Below, piece after piece: positions 34,390-46,739 of a stretch of 64,000 nt of DNA (position 1 is the first letter of the stretch; every line of letters starts with the position of its first letter). Origin of the DNA: Liopterus haemorrhoidalis (Eukaryota > Arthropoda > Insecta > Coleoptera > Dytiscidae); assembly GCA_963971575.1 (NCBI GenBank), contig OZ020611.1, positions 65,877,381-65,941,380 on the forward strand, read 5' to 3'. The translations under genes were made by a program, and so were the position numbers. The notes under the pieces were generated by a model. That model was not told where the DNA came from and searched no databases. It was given only the letters and a program-made list of their open reading frames with translations.

Positions 34390-34859
34390 AGGGCGTATCA
34401 CACTAGAACGTTATCCAGGTTTTACTTTTGTAAGTTTTTTCAGGATTCACGCCCTTAGGTTTTGACTTCTTCATCATACAGTATTTGAATATTATTTAAG
34501 ACTTGGAAATGTTTTGTTTGTGCATGCGTACATCGTGTTATTATGAGAGTTGACAGTTTTACTTTGAAAACTTTATTTGTGGGGTTTCACTAAATTAATT
34601 AGTTGTTCTTCCAAAATCATTTATTGTTTAAATATTATATTCGAAAATAATAATTATACAACAAACTAAACGTAAACAAAAGACAAAGACGCAACAGTTG
34701 AGAGTGAGAGAACACCATTTGGCCTACGCGCTTTTTGAGAAACCTGGATAGAAAGAAAGAGGAATTGAATCATGTTCCATTTGCCTAGATTTTAAATCCG
34801 AGATTTTTTTTTATACTATCACACACAGATGACTTCTATTCGAAAGCAAAAAGGCCTTT
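34390..34859 (-). repeat. AAGGCCTTATCACACTAG MITE, copy 3
   Basis: 470 bp, the reverse complement of copies 1 and 2, between TA dinucleotides (34388-34389, 34860-34861). The ends are agggcgtatcacactagaac and, inverted, aaggcctttttgc. It inserted at or next to the end of the neighbouring MITE. Confidence 0.85.
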
Positions 34860-34879
34860 TAAACGTTTAATATAGCCCA

Positions 34880-35350
34880 TAGCTACTTGCACGGAAAACT
34901 GTTCCGTAAATTTAAATATTATAAAACCTTCATAATACTTGTAGCAACATATGATTGCGAAGCTTGGACGTTAAAGCAAAGTGATATAAAATTTCGGAAG
35001 GAATTTTTTTGGATCAACTCGAAAATTAATGTGTGATGAAGAATTTTGAATTAGACAGGTTTATATAATAAGTAATGAGAACATTATACGTTAGATAAAA
35101 TACAGAATAATGCAATCTTTCGGGCATAAATCCTATGCGAGAAGAAATACGGCCACCAAATTTCACAAAATGTACACCATGGGAGAAAAAAAGCAAAGGC
35201 AGATCGAGAAAGAATTGGTAGGATGAACTAATAGGACATAATAAGGACAATAGTAATTAGAAATCGGTTCATTGTCATTAAACAAAGAAAATCCTGGCAG
35301 GATGTTATTATACAAGTCAAAACATCGGGCTTAGAGCTACCGAAGAAGAA
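34880..35350 (+). pseudogene. LINE ORF2 C-terminal relic
   Basis: Plus-strand frames give CEAWTLKQSDI (near 34958), matching the Y-G-C-E-A-W-T-L block of LINE ORF2. Then NRMQSFGHK, GEKKQRQIEKELVG or, in another frame, EKKSKGRSRKNW-DELIGHNK follow, matching G-K-R-x-K-G-R-P-R-K-x-W-x-D-E. It ends with ENPGRM and a trailing run of E codons. Several shifts are present. Confidence 0.65.
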
Positions 35351-36640
35351 GATATTTTTAGTTGAAGGAATTTTTTTCCTATTTTAATTTTTGTGTTGGC
35401 ATTACTGGAATACCATAATACCATTTTATTTATTTGCTAATAATCAGCCTTAATTTTTTCTTAACAGTGGGTTTCTAACTTTATAAGGTTTGGTGTTAAG
35501 TTTTTAATTTCGTATCTGAAACCTTCCACGTTTTATCAGAAGCCGATAAACTTTTTTACGAATAAAAATATCTTCACTGCGTCATGAATGATAAAAAATC
35601 AATACAGACATCATCCCACACTGCAAATTTTCTAGTTTACTTCTTATAAAATCAACTATAAAAGTATATTTGTTTATTTGAGTTAAGTTATATGATAATG
35701 TAAAAATAACCTAAAAATGCGCAGTATAAAATAGTTCTTTTTATCAGTTTATGAAAATCTGAATTATTATATTTAGTAATAGTTTTTATGTAAATAAAAA
35801 TGTTAATTTCTTTAAATTTTTATCAGTGTTTTAAATTTTTCTGTAAATTTTAGGCGAAGAAAGATTAATTTGTTTAAAAATATTGCGCGGTTTGATAAAC
35901 TCTTCATTATATGCTAGATCATATTCAGCGAATCATAAACTAGGATACAAGACCACGTGACAACTGTCAGTAACCCTAAAAACAAAATTAAATTTTAGTC
36001 TCTTACGTAACAGATAAATAATTGAAAAGTTTTAAACTAACGTTATAATAGAATTAAATTGTCTTTTTCATTATTTTATTTAAAATGTCGTAGCGTTAAA
36101 CATTCACCATACAATTTAAATTTAACGATTGGTCTTATCAAACTCTCAAAGCTCATTTAAGCTGAATGCGAATTTTGCAAATATAAAATCTAATTGCTTT
36201 GGAAAAATAACGTAGCTGGTACAATTTAACTGGTTGTTTTATTCTGGAGCGTGTATGAATCGTTTTAACTTAGTCCAAAATGATTTATTTTTTATTAAAT
36301 TCTTTAAAGCAGGTTAAAACTTCCAGGTCGTATCTAAAGGGTTTGCACGATGTGTTTTGAAGGACATTTTGTGACAGCAGGTGCGTGGTTTGTTTTTAAT
36401 GGCTCGAGAGAGAAGCTGGGGCTCATACCGTCTTGAAGCATTTTCAGTTTACGAATTTATCCAATACCGAATATAGGGTTCTCATTACTTTTCCAGGCAT
36501 TATTGTCCTAAGCCAATGATAATCAATTTCCGAAAATTTTGTCTGTTTACAATTGTTGCTAAACTCAGATCCAACGATTTGATTTACTGAAAGTGAGCAA
36601 CGTATCGGCTGACTGTCTTATGTCCTTCACACTACTAAAG
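35351..36640. other. AT-rich DNA, nothing recognised
   Basis: No supported coding region or repeat. Confidence 0.4.
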
Positions 36641-36643
36641 TGT

Positions 36644-36799
36644 TAAGCCTGGTTTATAATAACTCCATAGCACAGCGCATACGTAATAGAACAATAGCTT
36701 TGACCCTTCAAAACATCTGTTTGCAATAAACAGAACAAAGAAAATAGTGTAATTTTTATGCTTATGTTCCATAACATATCTATTATAAACCAGGCTTTA
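36644..36799. repeat. TAAGCCTGGTTTATAATA MITE, complete copy
   Basis: The ends taagcctggtttataata and tattataaaccaggctt are inverse. About 156 bp, no coding content. An inverted, truncated relative lies at 37025-37556. Confidence 0.8.
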
Positions 36800-37024
36800 G
36801 TCGCTAGCACTGTTGCGCGACCATGTTTTATGTATATATATATATATATACCCAATACGTATCAACGAGCAGAAATAAACATGAACATACAATTGGAAAC
36901 ACCAGTATTTATTCATTTGTTTATTTTTTTTGTTTTCGCTTAAGATTGTTGTCGTTGGTTGGGGTTTGTTTTCGTTGAAGTTAGTTGTTTTTGTTCGTTT
37001 AAGTGCGAATGAATTGTTGATCTG

Positions 37025-37556
37025 AAAAATTACGCTACTCTCTTGCAGTGGCGCAACCAGGAGTTTTGGGGAGGGGCTCGGAATACAAAATTATTTAAAT
37101 CATGAATAAAGTTTTCATTTCTGAAATACAAATGACGACCTAAAAAAAAACAGGTCCTCACACTTCTGAAATACAACTGATGACCTAAAAAACAAAGGTC
37201 CCAGACTCCTTAAATCACTTCTGAACTACAAATAATGACCTAAGAAAAAAAGGTCTTCACTTCTGAAATACAAGTGATGACCTAAAAAAAAAAAGTCTTC
37301 ACTTCTGAAATACTAGTGACGACTAAAAAAAAGTCCTCATGTCTATTTTTAAATATATAACATATCTCTACCTAATACCATAGTGATAAAAATCTTAAAA
37401 AATATTTGCTCTTTCTTGGGGGCGGGCAACCCCTCCCCCCGGGTGTGCCACTGCTCTCTTTGTTCTGTTTATTACAAACAGATGTTCTGAAGGGTCAAAC
37501 CCTTTGTTTCATCCTTATGCATTATGTTATGGGTTTATTATAAACGAGGTTTAACA
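37025..37556. repeat. TAAGCCTGGTTTATAATA MITE, inverted copy split by hAT
   Basis: 37025-37045 (gaaaaattacgctactctc) and 37454-37556 (tttgttctgtttatta through aaacgaggtttaaca) are together the reverse complement of most of 36644-36750. The intervening 408 bp are a hAT element. The outer end facing the other copy is missing. Confidence 0.8.
37046..37453. mobile_element. Non-autonomous hAT element with minisatellite core
   Basis: 408 bp. The ends are cagtggcgcaaccaggagtt and, reverse complemented, cagtggcacacccggggg. The flanks ctctcttg and ctctcttt agree at 7 of 8 bases. The core (37100-37335) is a tandem array of about 42 bp units, (cttcactt)ctgaaatacaagtgatgacc plus an A-run, shared with the hAT element at 13875. 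The uninterrupted sister MITE confirms the insertion point. Confidence 0.92.
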
Positions 37557-37659
37557 ATAAAATAACACAGCATATTTTGTAAACATTAATTACAAACCAA
37601 AATGGTATTTCGGTGAGGATATTTTGTTGCTTTACATATTGACAAGATTTTTAAATCAT

Positions 37660-38458
37660 CAGTGGCGTAGCGTAGGGGGGCGTGGGGTGCGGCCCGGGCG
37701 GCACTTTTTTGGGGCGTATCTTGTAATATGAACTAAAAATTTGAACCATTTCTTTTCATATTTTTCTCGCACCTACAATGCGGACCGATTAAAATGAGCG
37801 CGGAACTTTTTATTATTTAATATGTGACGGAACCGGGGAATACCTTTTCCGTGAGTGTAGTCATTTCGCTTGCTCTAGCGACTAGAAACATTCAGACCAA
37901 TTCTGTAACTCAGTTACTATGATAATAGTTACTAAATATGTCACTATGAGCAAGGTCAGTTACTATCATGAATGAAAGCCATTATACTTTTTATAATATT
38001 TTATCTCGTAGTAACGTTATTACACAGTAACTTTTTACAGAATTGATCTGACTGTCTGTACTAACCAGTTACCTTGCGATAATTCCTCGTGTTTTATTTT
38101 GTGCTCGGATTGTTCACGACGAATATTCAGCGAGAATGAATTCTTTCATATAAAGAATAGAGTTCAATATTGTCTAATAACACCTGCAACATCAGTCGTC
38201 CAATTCACATTGACTCAATTAACTTGCTACAATTCATGATTTTCTTTAAGTGCGTGTTGTGATTTGTGATTGTTAAATTATTGAACTTTATCGAAAAATT
38301 ATATGTAATCAGATTATGTGGCGTAGCATAGCGGGGGCGGTAGAGGCCCCGGGCGGCAAATTCTGTACATTTTGGAGCCTTTTGGATTTAAATACTTAAA
38401 TAAGGGGGCGGCGAAATTGGCCTCCGCCCCGACGGCTGACACCCACGCTACGCCACTA
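37660..38458. mobile_element. Non-autonomous hAT element (CAGTGGCGTAGCGT)
   Basis: 799 bp with an exact 8-bp duplication TAAATCAT (37652-37659, 38459-38466). The ends are cagtggcgtagcgtaggggg and, inverted, tagtggcgtagcgtgggtgt. A second inner end-like block, gtggcgtagcatagcggggg, occurs at 38319, making a 140-bp sub-element with the right end. No transposase is present. Confidence 0.95.
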
Positions 38459-38466
38459 TAAATCAT

Positions 38467-39715
38467 CCTTTATGTTTCCTTTCTCTAAATGAAGAGATTC
38501 TACATTAGTATTTTTGCTACATATCTGCCTTATTAAGTAGATATAGGTCTTAAGTATAAAGGTGGTAAATATATTTGTATTTAATTTAACAAATTCTATA
38601 TCGTCGCTTATCATCGCTTGATAGTAATAGGCAAATAACAACATAATTTCCTAACTAAACAAATATTTCCTTCTATTACTGTACATAATAATGAAGTAGA
38701 CGTTTATTTCAGGGTTGTGGTTATTTTTAAAAGCTAGTGTGGAGCTAAGAAGGAGTTTAGTGTGGACCATTTCACAGCACAAGACGATTACATTCAGTTG
38801 AACGTAAGTAAGAATCGAAATGAAATCCCTGACATAACCGTCTCCAGATAAATAGGGCTTCCGTGATCTTTATCCCAAAGCTTTTATGAGCGACAAAACT
38901 TTTCCGATATAATAACGAGTTTTTTTAAAAAACTAAATTGAATCGTTAAAGTTCAATATCATTTTAAATCTTAAAAGATGTGTTAAAGTAATGATATGTT
39001 AAAGTTGTTGAATTTTGTCACAAGAATTGCAAATATGGCTGAATGCTGAATCATTATGTAAACAATTAATATGTCAATACTGCCAATATCAGCAAAATAA
39101 AAGATCTTAATTTTTACTTAATAATATTTAAAGCTAGTCAAAATTCTTGATACATAAAATTATAGTTGTTCTTAATTAATATATATGTATATCGTACGTG
39201 ATATTAACAAAAACTTACAAATTCGTGTATTAATTCAATGAAAATGTTCATAAATATTTCATATTTAAGTGTTTTCACTAAATATGTGACGTAATTCTTG
39301 TGATATCCTGGATTACTTATACTGCTACTACTGGGACGTTAATGGGCTACTAATAATAGTAATTATAGTAATGCAGCATAGTGTGAACTTGCGCTTTAAT
39401 ACTACGCTGATATTTGCTGTGTACTGCTGTACAAATGGAAATAGTTCTTAAGCCAGTTAAGTGCTATACTAACCTAACATAATCTATGCTAATTTCGTCT
39501 TTCTAATGTGACTTATCTAGCGTCCTTCATAAGATAAATGTGTCGATTCAAATTAATTTTTTTAGATCTTTCCTACACTTTAAAAATGTTGATAAGAATT
39601 GATTTATTATCTACTTTAACTGAAATAATTTATATTTAGTAGACGATAATTTCTCCTGCTACAACAAAGTAATTGGTCCCTACACAAAACTAATTGAAAT
39701 ATTTTGTAAATGACA
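38467..39715. other. AT-rich DNA, nothing recognised
   Basis: No supported coding region or repeat. Confidence 0.4.
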
Positions 39716-39723
39716 CTTTAAGG

Positions 39724-39900
39724 CAGTGGTTCTTAAACTAGGTGCTACGGCAACCTACGGTACCTTATGTATGTGAAAAGGGTGCCGCGAACTCCATAGA
39801 ATAAATACGGATTTAATACAAAGAAATAAAAGCAGGTTGCCTTGAATTTATCATTTTTTATATAAGGGTGCCGTCACCTAAAATAGTTAAAGAACCACTG
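39724..39900. repeat. hAT MITE, 177 bp (CAGTGGTTCTTAAA)
   Basis: The ends cagtggttcttaaactaggt and, inverted, cagtggttctttaactattt are followed by gtgctacggca and gtgacggca. The flanks ctttaagg and ttttaagg agree at 7 of 8 bases. Confidence 0.93.
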
Positions 39901-39908
39901 TTTTAAGG

Positions 39909-40671
39909 ATAATTTCAAGGTCATCTTTTGTGCAAATATTTGTTCTTTCCAATTTTGAGAAATGAAAATAAGAGAATTCAATTAAATGAAGAAAACAAAA
40001 TTTGGTGTATTTAATTAAATTACTAAATTCCAAAATTGCTTTGATAAAACAAAATGTTGAAATATTTAAATTTTACCTTGAATATTGTAATATAATTTAT
40101 ACAAAGACAATGAGTAGCTAAGTCCTTTTTACTTAAATGTTTAAATTAACTCTTTTAACGTAAAACTTCTTTTGCCTTATCCATTTCGAACGTTGGCTAT
40201 CATCATTGAAATTCTTGCTTGCTGCCATCCGAATCAATATTTATTGTCTTGGCCGCTCCACTACAATAGTTTTTCAATTACTTACCAATAATGGTGAACT
40301 AGACTAAATGCATAGACGTGCGTGACACATACATATGTAGGTTTTGACATTTTATTTTGAAGATTATTCAGTATTACACACCTGATAACGAATTCGGGAG
40401 GACATTTTTTAAATATAATTGTTGATAGAGATGTAGGAAACTAAAAATTGATATTAAACTAAACAGATTTTAAACCATAGGTTATAAAAGAATTGTACTG
40501 TGTGCCACAACTGCATAACTTGGTAAACACATGTTATTTGCTCATGCGCAGAACTGTCATTTCGCACAAAATTCAGTTCCTGGAATAATATTTTGCATAA
40601 TGGAATAAAAATAGTAATTTTCACGGTCAATCAATACTGATCAACCAGCAGTTCTGTGGAAATCACATCAA
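39909..40671. other. AT-rich DNA, nothing recognised
   Basis: No supported coding region or repeat. Confidence 0.4.
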
Positions 40672-40827
40672 GGGTCGGATTTACCATTAAGCTAAACAAA
40701 CTCTAACTTAGGGCCTCATGTTTGGAAGAGCGTATAATTTGAATAAATCTTAAATATAACTTTAATACAAAAAGAGCCTCCAAAAACTTGTCAGGTTAGG
40801 GCTTCATTCAACTTAGATCCGGCCCTG
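40672..40827. repeat. hAT MITE, about 156 bp (GGGTCGGATTTACC)
   Basis: The left end gggtcggatttaccattaag pairs with the right end, inverted, cagggccggatctaagttga. Each side has tttagggcctc- or agggcttcat-like inner blocks. The flanking catcaag on both sides is a probable target duplication; the left edge has lost one or two bases. Confidence 0.75.
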
Positions 40828-42959
40828 CATCAAGTGATATCAGGTACCTGGCAGTCTCTCATCTTAACAGCCTCTTTACAGTTTCTTAAACCTGGCTTTT
40901 ATTCCAATTTATTCGTGTTTGTCCGGTCAAAATTATTTTAGTCAAATAATTGTGTTATGTCTAAGAATTCTTTCCAATAAATTTAGTTTTCCCCTATTAG
41001 TTCTAAACTACATCAAAGAGGTAATAAAATTTAAACTAACCATTCAACAACTATTTAAAAATTTAAATCCATACCCAAGACACAGTAAGTAAAATCCACA
41101 AACAATAGAATCTGCTGGTGGTCAAAATCCCATCTATTGTTCAAAAATCTGTCCACTTGTATCTCCTTAGCATTAGATGATTTAAAATAGGACTTCTCGA
41201 CCCCTGGTTCACTAATTGGTTAGTGGATGTGGTATTATTAAGTTTAGTACCCTCTTAAGCCGAGCGATGGCGTTCCTATATACCTGCTGTGAGCTTCTAC
41301 ACTATAATCTATCCTCCCCTTGCAGTTCTCATTCCAGGCATAGCCTAAGAGTAGGATAATTAAATTTTGCGGTCCTAAGTTTCTCTTTTGCATGGATTTT
41401 ATTTGGCAGATAAAATAAATGAGTTTAGTTATGTGTAGAATATTTTGTTGAGATCGGTAATTTCGTTTACTCGAATGCCAACAGAGAAGACAAAAAAAAA
41501 CATGGTTTAATTACTTTCGTATTGTTGGTTAAGTTCAAATAAAACACAATTGGTTGTATTGTTAGTTGAAGGGTTTATAAACGACGTAGGCTTAGTATTT
41601 CCAATAGTAGTTAACTTGAACTAAACTGGGTAGTGTTAACTATCTATGGATTAAGCCATTTTGTTCGTATTTCCATGCGGAGTTGACAAACTATTATAGC
41701 TATAACTTAGACGCTGGCCTAAGAGCCAATTGACTTACTTAGTACATGATTTAACCTCAAATTTCTTAAATTAAGATTTAATTTAGGAAAAACTAAATAA
41801 ACATAGATATTTTCATAAAATAATAAATTAAAAAGCAACAATATAATAGTTTTGGTTGGATTCGATGATGACGGTAACAATATTGCATAACTTACACGAA
41901 TAAATTGAAAATGTATCTTCTGAAGAGAACATTTGAAAGAATATAAGCCTGTTCATGAGTACCCTGTTGTACCTTGTCGCAACTGACACCATACACACAC
42001 TTCTTCTTCTTCTTCTTCTTTGGGCACTGCCAATTGGGTTGACTTGGGTTGAAGTCCATGAGTCCACCAACAATGTCTTTATATAGACATAAAACACGTA
42101 GCACATATTAGACATACAAAGGCGTGTTGATGTAGTATATTTCTTGCGCATGGTTTTCTACAAACCTTGTATAAATAAAATTTTTGTATTGTGTTTTTTT
42201 CCACATTAACTTATTTTAATTTTCCAAGAATAAATCATCAAAAGATAACTGTTAAAAATTCTGCAAAGTTTAATTCTTTCTTGAAGTTTGAAGTTCTAAT
42301 GGATTTATAGTGTATGAATAAGTTAAACTGGTTGATAATACCGACATTGGAGTGGACAAAGTATGGATGGGAGGAATTGTAGAAGAGGAAGTTATTTCAG
42401 AATCTGAATTCCACTTGATTCCTGACAGATACCGAATTGAAATCTACATTTTTATTACGAATTCCAATGCGGATATTTCCAAAGCTAATCATATTTAATA
42501 TAAAAGTTTTCTTCTCTGTTACCTTTATTTTAGATAAGGATTTTCAAGGATGCAAACAAAATTCTTTTCCTATTTTCAGTAAAAATGTATTAAACAATAA
42601 TGTGAGTTTGAAATTTTTGCTTTATTACTTTGTTATACTTTTTAGATATAAATTATTTGTTTCTTTGAGAGTGGGAAACATAGTTCCACCCACTTACTCC
42701 CACTTCATAAATTGTAATACAGTTTGATATTATATCGTAATTAATAATTGTAAAATATGAAGTATTATGACACACTTCATTGGTAATAAGAAATAATAAC
42801 TTTTAACAAATGCTAAATATGAATTTTATCTATTAAAATAATGAATTAAAAAATTATGTTAATATTGAAACGTTTTCAAATCGGTAAAACTTTTTTCTAG
42901 CGAAATATCTTTCCGATGTAATATATTTTTTAGAAAACTTGCGACATGTTTGCGTGAAT
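40828..42959. other. No supported gene
   Basis: Contains a CTT microsatellite (42001-42021) and unremarkable AT-rich sequence. The frames at 41828-42151 (minus) and 42437-42727 (plus) show no recognisable motif. Confidence 0.4.
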
Positions 42960-43180
42960 AGTTGACATGTAGGTTTCATAGTCACATAACAGAATGCTCT
43001 TTACATTGGTGTTGAATATGCGGATTTTAGTTTGCAGTGAAATGCTTAAGGATATTCAAAGGGAAGTAAATGAACCAAAAGCTTGTCTCTCTTTTGCATT
43101 CCGATATGTAATGTATATTTTGGTTTCCCCGTTTGTAGAAACCATACTACCCAAAGAGCAGACATCTCTAATCTCTTGGA
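42960..43180 (-). pseudogene. LINE reverse transcriptase thumb/C-terminal fragment
   Basis: The minus strand reads VCSLGSMVSTNGETKIYIT, then ERQAFGSFTSL, one stop, and LQTKIRIFNTNVKSILLC. This matches the LINE pattern F-x-Y-L-G-S-x-V-S-x-x-G...D-I...R-I-x-K-A-R-Q-A-F...L-K-x-K-L-R-I-F-N-x-N-V-K-S-V-L-L-Y-G just after the catalytic palm. It covers about 70 residues; neighbouring parts of the ORF are not recognisable. Confidence 0.75.
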
Positions 43181-43329
43181 TCGTTACTCTTAAACAAAGA
43201 AATGGATCTATAAATCGGTTTATGAATCATTTATTACGGCTTTTAGGCAAACAACAACCACTACATCGGCTGTGAGATCAAAGGAAGAATATTCCTAACC
43301 AATAAAACCTATTACTGCTAGTATCTCCT

Positions 43330-43600
43330 CTTAAAATCATACATTTGAAGACAAATTATCTAATGCACAAGGTGCTTACAAGATTTGAATATTATCCTGC
43401 AACATGGACCCCAGCAAAGCAACACGTAAATGTGCTTGGTTATTTTGAAAGGAATATTCTGTGGCACATTCATGGAGATATTTGTGAACGTGTTGAATAG
43501 CACCGACAGTATAATTTTGGGTTGTATCAAAGTTATCCCGTATAGTCCGAGCAATAAAAATCAATAGGCGAAAGTGATCCAATGAATTGTCCAATATAAA
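43330..43600 (-). pseudogene. Tc1-like transposase relic (weak)
   Basis: A 72-codon minus frame (43376-43594) ends with YSFQNNQAHLRVALLGSMLQ and DNIQIL. This resembles the Tc1-type segment FQQDNARPH-ARV...FL-DNNIQVL around the second catalytic aspartate, which here would be Asn. Upstream, KYLHECATE resembles the residues preceding that motif. The expected WPA-SPDLNPIEHLW block is not visible downstream, so the call is tentative. Confidence 0.48.
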
Positions 43601-45389
43601 GAGATTTTTTTGCTGTCAGATGTGCGGGCACTCCTACCCTCTACAGGCCGTCGTTTTGAACCGGGAGAGTCAGTGGCGTTCGTAATATAAACTCTGAATT
43701 GAAACTGTTAATTTTATTTACGAATCTCAAACAGAAAATATTTTAAAGAGAATTTATAACGTTTAAATTGGTCGAAATACATATATCAGTTGGAGAAAGA
43801 CTTAAAAGGACAAGGTTAAAATTTGGAAACCGGTTGCTAAGAACAGGACAGTTTGGAAAAGAATCCTTGGAAAGGTTAAGACCTGAAAGGTTGTCGAACA
43901 AGCATTGATGTTTTCGTTACATTAAAATAGGCCTATTCGTATTAGGTCATGCAATCTTTTCGGTGGCAATGTCCGCTTGTGTTTAATTTACATGTTTCTT
44001 CTCTTTCTTTGTTATACTTGTGTCCAATATGGGTCGGCAAACAACTATGAACTAAATTAGATGATCTGGTATTATTATATTTATACATTGACGACTGATT
44101 CGCACGCGAACATTTTATCGTTTTTGCCAATACAAATAGAATTTTGTGTGTCTCGGGTTCAAATGTGTGCGCAAGTTTATTCTCAAATAATCAGCTGAAT
44201 CAATAAATTCACGTGTTCTACAAACACAGATATTTTCTGAAAGGTAATTGGTTTTTCTTTGCACCTGTGACTACAAGGATAACAAAAAACTGAGAGCAAT
44301 TGTCTCTGTTATATCAGAAAATTTGAAGATTACATAAAAGGAAAATAAAATCTCGTTAAAGATATATTGTAAGACTTGTTGATTTTTGTTTGCTTGAACT
44401 TTTTATTAATTTCGTCGTAAAATGTCGAACTGAGTTAAAAACAAACTACGGGTAATTCTTCAAATACAGCATTGGGTGCAATAAGATGTTTCCAAGTATG
44501 GTTTGTGGTTTTATTCTGAACACTGCGTGTAATACGGTTTTAAAACTTTTTGAAAGATTTTTGTTCTAGTTCGCATTCTTCTTGTAAATTGAACATTGTT
44601 CAGGATATTCCAAGTGAATGTTTAATATTGAAGAATTTAGATGTTGATACTTCGACCTGAGTTGAGTCTACATTATTCAAATACCGCTCGGATGCGTCAA
44701 AAGAAGTCTGGAATATATGTAGCAAACATCTGTTTGTATCACAGACTGTACGATTTTTTCTACAGATATTCCATATGTTTTAAAATTAGAACTCTCTCAT
44801 TACTCGTAATTCTACTTATATGCTCAGACTAATATTTCAACGAGTTCGTTCGCTTCATTCAACTCCAGATTCTAATTATCGTTCATCTCTATTGTGGTTG
44901 TAATGACGTCTGCCTAATATATTAATTAATTAAAAGAAATTCCGTTCGTTTCGAATTCGTGGTCTCGTTGCAGATAAATAATTAAAAATGCCCGCATTCA
45001 CAAGATTTGTGAGAAGATAAAAGGCTTTAATACTAAACATGACACGAATATTTAATTTCATATAATAAAAATAATTCTGCCCTCCAGTGAAAAATTTCAC
45101 AATCGATTTTTTAAAAATGGTCATTTATCCAGTTTGTCTACAAGACCTATAAGAGCATCAAGAGTGACAAAAGGCGCAGAAACAGGGGTAATGTTTCAAA
45201 ATTATTAAAGTGCTTTTAGAAGTTTAAATATTAAGTGCTTAGAATACAACATCAGGTTTTCTGTATATATTACATAGATCAAAATTCTTTCGGGTTCGCT
45301 ATGTTCTCAATCAGATCAATTCTGTAAAAAATTACTGTGCAGTAACGTTACTACAAGATAAAATATTATAAAAAGTATAATAACAGTCA
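43601..45389. other. AT-rich DNA, nothing recognised
   Basis: No supported coding region or repeat; small frames at 43942-44130 and 44641-44832 show no motif. Confidence 0.4.
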
Positions 45390-46450
45390 GGTTGACTTTT
45401 GGCCTCACTCACATAAGTCCTCCACCTTGATCTATTCATTGTCAGGTTTTGCCAAGTACCGTGTATACCAATTCTTGTTAGATCTTTGGTTAACTGATCT
45501 CTCCATCTCTTGCGAGGTCTTTCCACTGGTCGACTTGTATTCAGTCTTCCTTCCCATATCTTCCTAACCATTCTGTCCTCCCTCATCACCATAACGTGTC
45601 CTATCCACTGTAATCGTCTGCCTTCCAGTTTTTTGGTGATACTCGGCCTTGAGTACAGTTCTCGGATATCTTTGTTCTTACGGATTTTCCATGCACCATT
45701 AATTTGAATGGGACCAAAGATTTTGCGTAATATGTTATTTTTGAAAACTATGCGGTGTTGTCGATCTCGCTTTGTTAAGGGCCATGTTTCGGAGCCATAC
45801 ATAAGTACTGGACGTACTATAACTTGGTATAACCTGATCTTGGTGTTCCTAGACAAGAGTTTCGTTTTGAAGAGGGGACCAAGTGCAAAATACGATGCAT
45901 TAGCAGCTTTAATTCGTAATTTCCTACTGTATCAGGTTCACCTGATTTTTCATAGTGCCCAGGTATTTGAAATTAGAAACTCTCTCAAAAATGTTGTCAT
46001 TAGTTTTTAAGTCGGTCGTGTTCTCATGACTGCGTCTACTCACAATAAGATATTTGGTTTTCTCATGATGATAAGTCCTACTTTACGAGCTTCGACATCA
46101 ATAAGGTTAGTAGGTATATTACGCCTTCAATTTTATTTGAAATAATATCCAGGTCATCTGCATACCTTAAAATCTTGTGGTACTCATTGAGCTGTAGACC
46201 ACGGTGGTTGGTATCTTGGGCTTATTGTAATACCATCACGAGGTTAAACAGCAATGGTGAGGTGACGTCTCCTTGTTTGACTCCAGTATGAATTTCAAAA
46301 GGCTGCGACAAAAGGTTTCCTACTTTCACTCTACTTATGGATCCCGACACACACCATTGTTATTTTGATAAGCTTTTGATGTACCAGAGTTTGTCATGTA
46401 TAATGCAGTAATAGGCTTTCCTAAAATCAAGAAAAGCATGAACATCGGTG
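45390..46450 (-). pseudogene. RTE-like LINE reverse transcriptase, C-terminal half
   Basis: The minus strand carries the palm motifs in order: HAFLDFRKAYYCIIHDKLWY (motif A; the aspartate after KAY is replaced by Tyr), HTGVKQGDVTSPLLFNLV (motif B), and KILRYADDLDIIS (catalytic YADD at about 46153-46165). After frame changes comes a 174-codon frame (45332-45856) with TKIRLYQVIVRPVLMYGSET, RRLQWIGHVM, GRLNTSRPVERPRKRWRDQL and NRSRWRTYVSEAK. That is the typical LINE ORF2 C-terminus. The endonuclease and N-terminal fingers are missing, as expected for a 5'-truncated copy, and shifts separate the blocks. This is the longest retroelement remnant in the window. Confidence 0.92.
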
Positions 46451-46739
46451 TTGAGAAAATTTGATAAGTCCAAATCTTATTTTGTACTTGTACGAATATA
46501 TTTGACTATATCGCGCGTTGTTACAAAGTGAGTATCATTGAAAGAAACAATAGGTATTATTTATGCTAAATAGTGTGACTAAACAGCTAATAAATATAAT
46601 CTAAATGACTCTATTTTAGAAATATTTCTCGACTAATAACAGATTTCCATTTTTATTGCGGCTATACATAATTTTAAAGTCAATAACTTTAACAAAACCC
46701 ATAGGAAGACAAAGGAGATATTAGTCACAGCAGACTACT

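Noticed and set aside
37100..37335. CRISPR-like repeat-spacer structure
   Set aside because: The 'spacers' are A-runs of variable length, and the array lies inside a hAT element with clear ends.
41100..41260. Possible reverse transcriptase motif on the minus strand (LLFVDFTYC)
   Set aside because: Only one short similarity to the F-x-D-F-x-x-A-Y/F motif, with no other RT blocks in order nearby.
42001..42104. Lys/Arg-rich minus frames near 42 kb
   Set aside because: The basic run is the translation of the CTT microsatellite; the flanks show no motif.
45510..46010. Plus-strand open frames of 65 and 100 codons
   Set aside because: They are antisense shadows of the LINE reverse transcriptase on the minus strand, which explains the region fully.
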